Positions 33,700-45,011 of a stretch of 64,000 bases of DNA are shown here, in pieces (positions within the stretch are counted from its first letter, which is position 1; the number at the start of each line of letters is the position of its first letter). The translations under genes were made by a program, and so were the position numbers. The notes under the pieces were generated by a model. That model did not search any database. It had not been told where the DNA came from and saw nothing but the letters and a program-made list of their open reading frames with translations. This DNA is from Spinacia oleracea (lineage: Eukaryota > Streptophyta > Magnoliopsida > Caryophyllales > Amaranthaceae), in assembly GCF_020520425.1 (NCBI RefSeq), contig NC_079487.1:107294141-107358140 (forward strand), in the 5' to 3' direction.

Positions 33700-35060
33700 C
33701 TCTCTCCTCTCAATCTCTCTCTCTGTGTATCTCTGTAACCTCTGAGTTAGAGCTTTAATGGCGATCAAAAGAGGCGAAACAGGGGGTTTGATATATTGAT
33801 TCGTAGGTGAAGTAGCACGCAATTAGAGAATTTTTAGGGTTTCCTGAGATTACAAAAAATGGAATTGGCTTGCTTTTGGGGTGAAGAAAGGTGATGTTTG
33901 GTGGCGATTCCTCGGATGAATAGAGAGAGAAAGAGGAGAGAGAAAAATGGTGGTGCACTGCTGCTGTGTGCCTGCCTTTGCTCTTGGTGCTTCTCCGAGT
34001 TTGTTTGTTGCGGCAGTTTCTCACATTCTAACATTTGTTTAGGCGCCTTTTTTCTATATTTCCCCCTCTACTTAAAAATGGCATAAGTATCGGGGACCTT
34101 TTAATCAATTAAGGTGATTTAAACTGTTTAAAAATCACACCTAAGTAATGGATATAAAAAGTAAAACAAAAGAAAATAAAAATCTGAGGTATAAAATTTG
34201 ACTCTTGGTGACTAAAAATTTGATATAAATGAATAAAAGTTGGTTGTAAATAAATAATTTGGTCGGCGTAAATCACAAAGATTGATTTTCAATTTCTCAT
34301 CACTATGCTAAAAAAATTTAGCATAAATATAAAGAAAATAATGAAAAGAAAAGAAAAATGGAGTATTAAATCCATTTTCCAATCATGGTATCATTTAATT
34401 TCTTTGGTATTACAAGGTATTCGTACTTATAGTCCGTCTAGAATTTATCAATTCCAAAGCATGTATATTCGTCAAAAAAAAAAACAAAGCAACGAGAAAT
34501 TATTCGATATAAACCCGAGAGCCTAAAAGTGATGGGTTTTTGTAGGAGAATGAGAGGATTTTAGATGTGCATAATGAAGACTCGACAAATTATTCTAAAT
34601 CAACAAAATTAGAATGAAAATTATTAGGTTTGGTGTCTAAGGGTATTATGCCCGTTGATGATCCCTACCATATTTCCTTCTCACGCTGAGAAGATGTGAG
34701 AGGGTGCACGGTGCACTCAATCCATCTAATAAGCTCTTGCGACACGAATTTCCAAAATTTCAAAAAAAATTAAAAAAATAAAACAGGAATTTCCAAAAAC
34801 AGAGTATTTGACTATTTGAAGAACAGGCCCAAATAGGCAAATTACAACTTTCAAGCGAAAAGCTTTCAGCAGTTTATTACTCCGTACAAGAATACAACAA
34901 ATACATGGGCAAAAGAATTACAGTATTTACTAAAATCTGCCCAAGGGAAAAAAAAGGCAGAAATAAATAAGCCACCAATGTGGTTAAATAATTGATGTCA
35001 CCGCAGATTAGTGCAGATCAGTCTCTCTTCCCTTCTGATGTAATCTTAATAGTTCGCCGT
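33700..35060. other. Spacer between the UBL gene and the transporter gene
   Basis: The first 300 bases hold the presumed promoter and CT-rich leader (CTCTCTCTCTGTG near 33715) of the minus-strand UBL gene. Open frames at 33755-34086 on both strands overlap each other and lack family features. From 34100 on, AT-rich DNA with nothing recognised. Confidence 0.4.
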
Positions 35061-35274
35061 AATCAGGGAACATAAGCGTTGCTCTTAACAGAATCAGTCC
35101 TACTGTCATTGACAAACCCTAGCTGCTTGTCAAGCCTTTCTGGCTTCATGCTATCAAAATGTATTGATCTGCAGCGGCTGCTTAAGCAAAACGAGTGGCA
35201 GCAACTGTAGCCATCACTCAGCAGTAAAAGAATATCGCTATCCATTAAATTAAGAAACCTCCCTACAAACAGGG

Positions 35275-38200
35275 CTACTTGCCCACCAACTTAAAGTAGG
35301 CGTACAAACCAGATCCCAGAAAACCAAGAAGCTGTCCAATAACATTGAGCTGCAACCATAATATACAGAATATCATTACCATTTCACTCCACAACATAAT
35401 ACTCTCAAGAACAAACCACAGTAATTCAGTTTCACTCACCAAATCAAAAGGTAAGCCCCCAAATATTATCCAGCCCAATCCAATGGTGAAAAGATCCTAC
35501 AAGAACAGTATCAAGAATAAGATATTTGCAAGCGATATAAGGAAGAACAAAAAAAAAGAAGAAAAAGAAAAGAGTAACAAGGACACTTCGAAGGTGTTTG
35601 GTTAGAGGACTCTAGAAAAGGAGTATGGAGTTCAAGGCCCTTCATCTTTTTATGCAATGTGGATGCTTACCAACTATCACGACCTGACATCTCAATTGCA
35701 GTAAGATAAAAAACTGTTACAACTGCCTAAAAGAAGATCAAAAACCTTTACGATGTGGTTGGTGATGCAGCAGAGATTCCACCAACCCCATCCCCTTGCA
35801 ATTCAACTCCACCTCCACCAAGTTACCAACCTAAGTGAGACTTCTTTTGCGACAAAGTAAAGTTCCTTATGATCTGCCTAGGTAACTATTTTCCACAAAG
35901 TAAAGAAGTCTCTCTCATCTTATCAATAAACGCGGGCTTGTTTGAAGGGTATTGCATGGATCCATCAACTTTTTCAAATTCTCTTACATATGAATAATAA
36001 ATATATTTCTCATAAGCATAAAGATGTTTAACGCCACACGTGAATATATAGATACATCAAAATATATCTCCAGTGGAAGTTTAACGAAATAACAAAAGTA
36101 ACAAAAAACTGTACCTTCAGGTTGCCACAAATAGTCTGTGTTAGTGCTGAATTAAGAGTGGTGTTGAGAAATATACTGAAGTTGAGGAAGAAAGCCAGAA
36201 CACAAGAAAAGGACAAAACAACCTGCAATAAGAGGAGGGAATAAAGCGGGGATGAGCATCAACTTAAGAAGACAACCATCAGGAAATCATTTTAAAGAAA
36301 CTCTCTGCAACATGCTAGGCTTTGGCAGCAAGCATGCATGTCAAAATTATGAGCATCAGAAAAATCAAGGGATTATGAAGTACCAGAAAACCAGGTGATA
36401 GCAAGTATGGAAAGTTGAAGGTGAGATCCAGGTCACCTCTCACATAAGTCCAAAACAGCAATATTGGTCCGCAAAGAATACCTAAAGTTAAAAAATATAG
36501 AGAAAAAGGTACCATAAGTAAAGAACTGATACATTGTGTAATAAGGTAGTGAGGCTTAAGTGCATTTTTTTTGTAACAGATCTGCAATCTCACCATTACA
36601 CCACATAAGTCCAAAACTATTAAGGCCACTGGATTTTCCTGAGAGAAAAATGGTTATATAAGCATCAATATAAGAAATCATACAGAATATTAAGGCAAAT
36701 GAATGAGAACAATGATGTATCACCAATTCGAGCAATAATTGCAAGGTATATAGCCGTAGAAATATTGGCCAGAAATACAATTCCATAACCATAAGCATCA
36801 AATGACAGATCTCGAGCACCAGCAATGAATGCACCAAGAACAATTAATCCTACACTGAAATAATAAGAGAAAAAAGTTAGTGACAACAAACCACTTCAGA
36901 AAAGAGAAGGAAAATCGTTGTCTCCATAGAATCGCAGATACTACAAAATCACACACCATGCAGGTTCCATAATTACCAAAGATTCTAAGAATGGTTAGTC
37001 AGGCAGGTAAGTCCTTTATGAAAAAAAGGAGCAACAGAATGTGTGACTTGTACAAATGCTTTTACCTTCCAACAATAGAGGATGTATATCTTTGCTTAGC
37101 CAGAAAATACTCCATAACCATTGTAAAGACAACCGTCGTTCTCCTCAGGGTAGTATACATAGGAACATTTACTCCACGCACAGACTCCATGCTGACTAAC
37201 TTTGAAGGAGATGCAAAACATAAATTGTTTAAATTAGATACAGAAAACAAAAAAGCATTCTAAAATCAAATAAAGTTACTTTCGAGGAATACCATGTACA
37301 TCAAATAGGTGAATGCAAGAGGTAGAGTGTGCATCAATGTTTTCAAAGGGACAAGAGTTACACGGTTATCAAGGGAGGTTGATGCCTCAGTAACAGTGAA
37401 AGAAATGAACTTCAAGCGTCTCATCGCATAGAGAAATGTAGATGAAGATATCATCTGCAGGCACAAACAAATCACAATTTCATGTTATCTTCCCTGGTAT
37501 AATGTGTTTAAAGCACAAAACAGTGGCCTCTCAGAAATTTATAATCACTAGTGAAGCGGCAGTAGTCCATAATTTACTTAGCTGCCATCTTCTGCGGCCT
37601 TGCATCATAGAACAGCATCAATCAGATATTTGCCTACAACCGACGTTTTGACATCTAATTTTCCACAGGACCATCACCACCGCCCAAAATATGCAGAATA
37701 CATTCAAGTATTGACTGGGATGTACATAATCATCAGTCCTAAGTAGGTAAAGGCATTTTAACCAGAACTTTTATCCATCCTTAATTGAATCACTGACTCA
37801 ATAATTGGCTAAGCATTCATATTTAATATTTTAATGTACCATAGAGAAATAAAAGAAGATTGGTAACTGATGTACCCTCTTCTGATGCTTCTGAATAAAA
37901 GAGCAACATTATATTTCAGGAACTCTTTACTAAGACCCAAATCATATACAGATTTGATCACCAACCAAAAAATTACTAAATGGTAAAACGAAGTAGATCT
38001 GTAGATTTTATTACAATATTTATTTAGCTTTCTCATATTTATATATCGCATGCATTAGCAAGGCCTCTGCAAGGGGGTGATCTAGTTTACTTCTAAGTTC
38101 TAATAGTATGGAATCACTGAATTCAAATATGTGCCTCTTCCTTCCAAATATCAAGAAATCTCTTAGGCTGAATACAATCGATACATATTGAACAAAATCA

Positions 38201-40529
38201 GTAAACTCGTACATCAACTAGCAATAGAAAAAATAAAAAACAACTTACTTGAAAAAGCGTGATAACATTTGCACTTGGGAAGTTATATGAAGACAGGGCA
38301 GCCTTATTAAACAATATCAAGAGCACTGCAAAAAGGAAATGCAAGCTGAGTTTCTATCCATACAATCAGCCAAATGGGAACAATCTTTTTACAGTAAGCT
38401 GTGTACATCACACTCCCGACACCGCCCCACCCTCCCTCTAGACCAGGCACTGTATCGCAAGCTCGGTATTTCATAAAAATAAAACTGAAAAAGGCAGAAC
38501 CAAGAAGTTCTAATGGTATTTGTACAACGAATAGCTTCCTCTAGATTATTCATATACGCCGTATAAGTCATAACTAGTTTTTGGGCCCGGGCGACCCCCC
38601 GGGTTTACATTAATAACATTCACTATTACTTATAATTTTTTTTATTTGCAATGATAACATGAAACGTGGCATGTCTTAGTGGTAGAGCCTTTATTGTTTA
38701 AACTCAAGGTTGAGGGTTCAAACCCTATACAAACTATGTTTGACATTTTTTATGTATATGAAGATTACATGAAGTGAAAAACTTATAAGCAGAGCGCCAC
38801 GTGTCACGTAAGCTTTTTAGATACTCCTTTTAACATATAGTATAGATTGTATTAAACTACTGATATTTGTGCAATGTATTTTTGTTTAGGGATAAAAGAT
38901 TACTCTGTAATACTTTCGTAAAATCGTAACCAGTTTCAGGAAATAACAGAATACACAGCTTTCACTTTTGAGATACGGCACAAACCAATTGTTATACTCC
39001 CTCCGTATTTATTTAAGAGATACACTTGGCCGGGCACGGGTATTAAGAAAAAGAATTGAATGAAATAAAATAATAAAACAAGTGGGGTTGAGTAGATATT
39101 TTAATAAGAAAAACAAGTGGGGACCATGTCATTTTAGGGAGTGGGGGGTGGGGGTGGGGTGTAGATATATTATTTAATTAGATGGTGGGGTTGATAAGTT
39201 ACTAAAAATGGCAAGTGTATCTCTTAAATAAATACGGCCGGAAAAGGCAAGTGTATCTCTTAAATAAATACAGAGGGAGTATGAAAGAGATAAATAATTC
39301 TGATGCACACATAGGAAATACCCACAAGATTTGCTTAGAAAACAATAACCAGTTATACCTCTATTTGTTTTTGTTTTTCCAAAAGCCACTAGAGCCTGCT
39401 ACTCATAGAAGCAAATAATTAAACCATGAACACTCAATCACTAGTTTTCCTGTTGACATAATAATACTCAAAGAACTTCAACTACTTCATGGTAAATTCT
39501 CTAGTAAGGCATCATGTCAATTGTCAATCAATGTCCTAATTTAATCAACAACAATCACAACTCCATCATTCATCAAACTCCATTACACTCAATCACCAGT
39601 TCCGTAGTGAGAAATTAAGGCAGAAATCCTAATGTACAAATAAAGGAAGCAACATTAAATTTTAAAACCCCAAAACCATCCCTCCACAAACAGAATTTCA
39701 TGCAAATTCATGCCAAATCTCAGCATCAAAGAACTGAATTTTCCATAAGCTTATAATCACATAAGGTATCATGTCAATCAATGTCATAATTCAATCAACA
39801 ACTAACACAGCGCCATCGTTCATCAAACTCTGTTACATCCAATCACCCGTTCGTTAGTGAGAAATTAAGGCAGAAAGCCTAATCTAAAAATAAAAAAAAG
39901 GAAGTAACTTCATACTTTTAACCCCCAAAACCATCACCCCACACCAAACAGAATTCCATACACTTCATAAACTCGCTGCAAATCCCACCATCAAAGCATT
40001 GATTTTCCATAAGCTTACACCAACCAATTTTCTGAATTTCTAGAGTTCCATAACCAAAACCTACTAAAATTAAAAGCATAATCAATCATAGACAATTTCG
40101 ATTCACAATCAATCGACGACGAGTTATGAGATCAAACACTTAGCTCTCAGATTTTCCCAAGACAAAACCTTTGAAATTATTAATCAAGCTCCTAAGCATT
40201 AACAAATCACACACAAATCCCTCAAAACATTCCAATCCATATCAATTCATCTACAACATTAAATTCGTAATTTAGAAACATTTATCTCAAATCACAACCA
40301 TATACCATAGAAATCGACAATAACACTAAACAATCAGTTGAATTACATTAAAAAATTCACCCCAGGAGAGAGAAAGTGGTAAATTACCAGCACAAGACAT
40401 ATAAGAAATGGCAGCATAAGCGCCACGTTTAGTCATGGCGGAACCTCGGAAGAGTTTATCGTCGAATTTGTTGGGAGGATCCGTGACCGGCAACATATTG
40501 GTCTTCTCTGAATTGGAACCCATTTGCAT
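35275..40529 (-). CDS. UGNT1: UGNT1-type Golgi nucleotide-sugar (UDP-GlcNAc) transporter, 342 aa
   Basis: Ten exons on the minus strand (40529-40388, 38325-38249, 37454-37293, 37199-37066, 36854-36724, 36638-36594, 36481-36384, 36222-36115, 35496-35440, 35349-35275) join without phase conflict to 342 residues. The protein is a ten-helix drug/metabolite transporter with family signatures: GAYAAISYMSCA in the first helix, VRGVNVPMYTTLRRTTV mid-protein, ARDLSFDAYGYG, then VFLANISTAIYLA, SGLNSFGLMWCNG, FLNTTLNSALTQTICGNLKD, and a last helix ending KLVGK. In Arabidopsis, UGNT1 (At4g32272) carries UDP-N-acetylglucosamine into the Golgi for N-glycans and sphingolipids, and it lies next to At4g32270, as here. 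The start used is the first in-frame ATG; a second ATG two codons on is equally possible. Intron 1 (2062 bp) hosts a Helitron, a Stowaway MITE and an internal duplication. Substrate is inferred from the family. Confidence 0.88.
38574..38846 (-). mobile_element. Helitron-like non-autonomous element (copy 4), 273 bp
   Basis: On the minus strand it starts A|TCTATACTATATGTTAAAAG and ends with a hairpin made from CCCGGGGGGTCGCCCGGG, then CCAAAAACTAG|T. The plus strand carries the tRNA-like block: TGTCTTAGTGG at about 38672-38682 and GGTTCAAACCC at about 38715-38725, the latter in a T-arm-like AGGG/CCCT stem. It sits in intron 1 of the UGNT1-type gene. Confidence 0.8.
38997..39279. mobile_element. 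Stowaway-type MITE, 283 bp
   Basis: Ends CTCCCTCCGTATTTATTTAA and TTAAATAAATACAGAGGGAG with TA duplications (38995-38996 and 39280-39281). The right terminal segment GGCAAGTGTATCTCTTAAAT occurs twice in tandem. It is the uninterrupted relative of the element at 4585-5408 and lies in intron 1 of the UGNT1-type gene. Confidence 0.85.
39508..40025. repeat. Tandem duplication of about 256 bp in UGNT1 intron 1
   Basis: The segments 39508-39760 and 39765-40020 share, in the same order, CATGTCAAT, CATCAAACTC, the exact 21-base phrase starting TAGTGAGAAATTAAGG, CCCCAAAACCATC and TTTTCCATAAGCTTA. They differ by many substitutions and small gaps, so the duplication is old. No coding content. Confidence 0.75.
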
Positions 40530-40745
40530 TCTCAATCCAATTCCAATATGAATTGAAATTCTGGAAACGATAATTTGATGATGGACGAAGGTTGATTCTT
40601 CTGGTTTGTGAAGAATATGGTCCGGAAGTTTCAACGGGACGCAGACGGTAATGGTCAAATTTGTTCTTGGCGTCTGTTTTGATCCGATCCAACTTCGCCC
40701 CACCCAACCAAATATCCTACAATAGTGTTCAACTATGTATCACTA

Positions 40746-41340
40746 CTAGATTTTAGCCTGTGCGATGCACAGATTCTATTAAATTGTTAGGTTTAAATAA
40801 AACTCCTATATATATACCAATTTATATATTATATTAGATTAGTTTTTTTTTATTTTTCATTGAATTTCATTTTAGATTTTTTTAAAAAAAAAATTATGAG
40901 AGGGTTTGTTTTTGGATGAAATTGTATGTACGTAATATGAATAATTAATTGATAAAAATTTCTACGTGACAATTAATTATTTATCTATGCGCCACTCAAA
41001 ACTTTTAATTCAAAATTAATTTTGAATTCTTATTTTTCATTGGCGGAAACCATTATATTTCCTACATGGCGCTCTAATATTGGATAAGTGTTTGATTTTA
41101 AATTAAATTTTATTTATTTTATTTTAGATTAGTGTTTGATTTTGGATGAATTTTATTTTTGATTTATTTTATAATTTTTAGAGTGTTTGATTTTAGATGG
41201 AGTTGTATATATTAACAATTAATTAATTAAAATATCTACATTGCACCTAATTATCTACATGGAAATCGATTTTTTTAATTCAAAAATAAATTAGAAATCT
41301 TATTTTTAGTAATCTTAGATGGCGCTCTAATATTTCAGCA
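40746..41340 (-). mobile_element. Second-type Helitron-like 3' end and AT-rich body
   Basis: On the minus strand the sequence ends CTGTGCATCGCACAG (a perfect short hairpin), GCTAAAAT, CTAG|T at 40746. The hairpin differs from that of the 23651 family. To the right lies AT-rich DNA with two partial copies of CATGGCGCTCTAATATT / GATGGCGCTCTAATATT (about 41065 and 41318). The 5' end was not found and may be lost in the TA repeat that follows. Confidence 0.5.
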
Positions 41341-41356
41341 AATATGCCTCATTATA

Positions 41357-42466
<1,110 letters not shown>

Positions 42467-42485
42467 CACCCTATATTATATTATA

Positions 42486-42900
42486 TTAGGTCCCGTGCAT
42501 GACACGGATATTATAAATTATAATTTAACCTTTATTTATAAAATACTGCATCGTTGACTAATAAAGAATTGTTCAAAAATACATTAGTATGAAGTACAAA
42601 AGATTTTGATAGATTTTCTAAAGATTAAGTTTTAGTCAAATATACAGAATATTTTTTCCGATAGTTTAATGTCTAATAAAAAGAGATCCTTTTTTTTTTG
42701 ATAGGTGTTGATTTAAAGAATGTAGCCGAAAGTGATGTACATGTCATTTTTTCCGGATGAATTTTTCAAAGATCTCTTTTTATTTTTTTTATGTATATAA
42801 TTTGTGTAATATATAATTTCCATAATGCGCATTGTATATTTATATTCTATATCGTTTTTCCTTTTTTTTTTTTTTTTGTAGTTTCACGATTCTATATATT
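42486..42900 (-). mobile_element. Third Helitron-like 3' end
   Basis: On the minus strand the hairpin CCGTGTCATGCACGG (42493-42507) is followed by GAC and CTAA|T at 42486, fitting a Helitron 3' end of yet another type. The matching 5' end was not found, so the right limit given is only nominal. Confidence 0.4.
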
Positions 42901-43039
42901 AAGTTGAAATCTTCTTTCTTAATATATTCTCCAAAGATCGCTGAGATCGCTGAAATTATGACCAAATTTATATAAGGTCGTAATTTTAGCGATGTCAGCA
43001 ATCTAAATTGACCATTTTAAGAAAATTACGATCTTACTT

Positions 43040-43215
43040 TAATATATTCTCCAAATATTGCTTTAATATATTCTCCAAATATTGCTTAAAAACGGGTCTC
43101 TTGTTTTTAACAAACAGACCCCTTCTAGATAAAGAGACCCCCCATCTAGAGACCCCCTTAAATGGGGTCTCTTAGGCCTTTTGGACGAGTCTCTTTACCC
43201 ATTTTTGTAGTAGTG
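43040..43215 (-). mobile_element. CACTA-like end with GAGACCCC subterminal words
   Basis: On the minus strand from 43215 the sequence reads CACTACTACAAAAATGGG. Repeated words of the type AGAGACCCC / AGAGACTCG follow at 43090-43195. This suits a CACTA-type terminus. The partner end was not recognised. Confidence 0.4.
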
Positions 43216-43359
43216 TTATAGTGTTTAGAAATGAAACAATATAATTCATAAAATTAGCTTCTTAATCATTAACCACATAGAGACGTATTCCAGTGTCGAA
43301 GAGAAAGACTCGCCTTCTTCCCTTCCTAAAATAATGTTGGTCGTGCAGAAAAGCAAGTT

Positions 43360-43660
43360 GTGTGGAGTCGGCCTCCTTCTGGTTTCTTCAAGTTATTATT
43401 TGATGGCGCCCAAAAGAGGAAGCTCCACCAAAAAGATGAAGAAGGGACATTGTTAGTGGGAGGAGTCATGGCTCTACACCCGTAGGAATCCATCCTATTT
43501 GCTAAATTTTTGGCAATTCGAGAAGAATCAACCGTGCAGCGGCGATGGGGTGCAAAAATCTTATTATTTAAGGGGATAAAGTAGTGGTGATAAACTCGAT
43601 CGATGATCCGGATTTAGCAGGTCCTGTGGGAGATTATTGGGCTCTTTGAGGATGAAAGGC
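43360..43660 (+). pseudogene. Degraded RNase H-like (RVT_3 / LINE type) fragment
   Basis: Translation in more than one frame gives pieces in the order of the RNase H-like domain that ends plant LINE reverse transcriptases and related host proteins: FKLLFDGAQ, then LLVGGVMALHP, then FLAIREEST, then VVINSIDDPD. The key words FDGA, the A-I-R-E helix and V-V-I-N are visible, but the reading frame is interrupted by frameshifts. No poly-A tail or upstream reverse transcriptase was seen. Confidence 0.45.
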
Positions 43661-44122
43661 AATCAAGCGGCATTTTTTGGCGGCAAAAGGAGGCTCTTGT
43701 CATAATATGTCGTTACAGTTTATGTCATTTGATCATTCCCTCTACCTTACCATTCGAAATGAGGTTTAATCAAATAAATAAAAACACAAGATACCCGTTT
43801 TTTGTTAAATTTTAGAGAATATGAAATGGCTGGACAACCCAATAAGGAGGAGAGGTTAGTCCACTTATAAGTCCAACCGAGATTCCACACTAAAACCAAT
43901 AGGGGTAATAGTGGGAGTTTCCTCAAACTTATAAGTTGGTATTTTCTCTCATCTTTTACAATATGGAACAACTCACATGTGTACAACATTGAATATTGAG
44001 TTTCAAAATCACCGAGAAGGCAAGAAACATGGTAAAAGACAAATAAACCAAAACCTCAATAATATGCTCATTTTAGCAGCAACCATATGCATCCGTTTAA
44101 ACAAACGCAAGTACTTTTTCCT
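43661..44122. other. Spacer, nothing recognised
   Basis: An 80-codon frame on the minus strand (43747-43989) has no family features. No RNA gene or transposon end was seen. Confidence 0.35.
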
Positions 44123-44147
44123 TTTAAGGGCATTCTTGGATTGAGGG

Positions 44148-44572
44148 TGTTCCGGTGTTGTAAAGATGGAAACAATGGGCTTCTAATGAAGGCCCTTTCG
44201 TGTGTGTTGAAGATCTTGCTTGATTGAATGAGTTGAGTCCGAATTCACCTGCACAAGAGCAAAGTCACTAGCCTCGGGGGTGTTTCCGAGGAAAGCCCCT
44301 CCGATGCCTAAGTAAGAACGATGCTCGGATTCTAGAGAGAAGTTCTCTAGAAGAGTAGTCTTAAGGCGATAAATTGGACGTACCTTGAGGTGTGAGCCTT
44401 GGCGGCCTATTTATAGTGTTTGCATAATAAATGCCCATAGGTCATTTATTGCTATTGGGCCTTGGGCCTTAATGGATGGCTGACTAGCCATTGGTAGGTT
44501 TGATGCTGTTGTTTAGAGCCATTGGGCTTTAGACTTAGTGGCCCAATTGAGAATCAATTGGGAGCCCAAACA
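44148..44572 (-). repeat. 3' LTR of the Tat-lineage element (425 bp)
   Basis: Read on the plus strand it starts TGTTCCGGTGTTG and ends GGGAGCCCAAACA. It is the same length as the other LTR and nearly identical to it. The polypurine tract (44573-44586, minus strand) borders its inner side. Confidence 0.95.
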
Positions 44573-45011
44573 ACATTCCCCCCAGACCCGGTCCATTTAG
44601 AATTAAATGGGTGGGTTTCCAGTTGTCAGAAGTCCAAAAGTTCCCTCTCTTTTTTGAAAAGGGATGATTTGCATTGATGACAAGTGTTGGGATTTGCATT
44701 GTGTCGTGGAGATCGTGGGTTGAAAAGAAGTTGATACGCTTCCCTTTTCTATAAATACTGGGCGCTAAACTTCCTTCAAACTTTACTTTCTCTCTCTTTT
44801 AGACAAACTTCCTCTCTTTTTCCGGCGATCGCAGTTTTCGAGTTTCTTCAGATCTACGAAATTCAGCCAGCTTTAGACTTCGGGAACTTGTGTCGTTCGT
44901 TTTGTCGGCGAATTCCGCTTCGGAAAAAGGTAATTTGTTTCTGAATTCTCCTTACTTCTTCGTTCTTTCTTCTACTCCTCAATCTAAACCCTAGACCGAG
45001 AATTCGCGACC

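Noticed and set aside
33755-34086. Frames of 62-89 codons on both strands upstream of the UBL gene
   Set aside because: They overlap each other in opposite directions in the presumed promoter region and show no motif.
35063-35245. 60-codon frame just downstream of the UGNT1-type stop
   Set aside because: It lies in the probable 3' untranslated region of the transporter gene, is short, and shows no family motif.
38660-38730. Possible tRNA gene inside Helitron copy 4
   Set aside because: It has A-box and B-box words and D- and T-arm-like stems but no credible acceptor or anticodon stem, so it is tRNA-like rather than a working tRNA.
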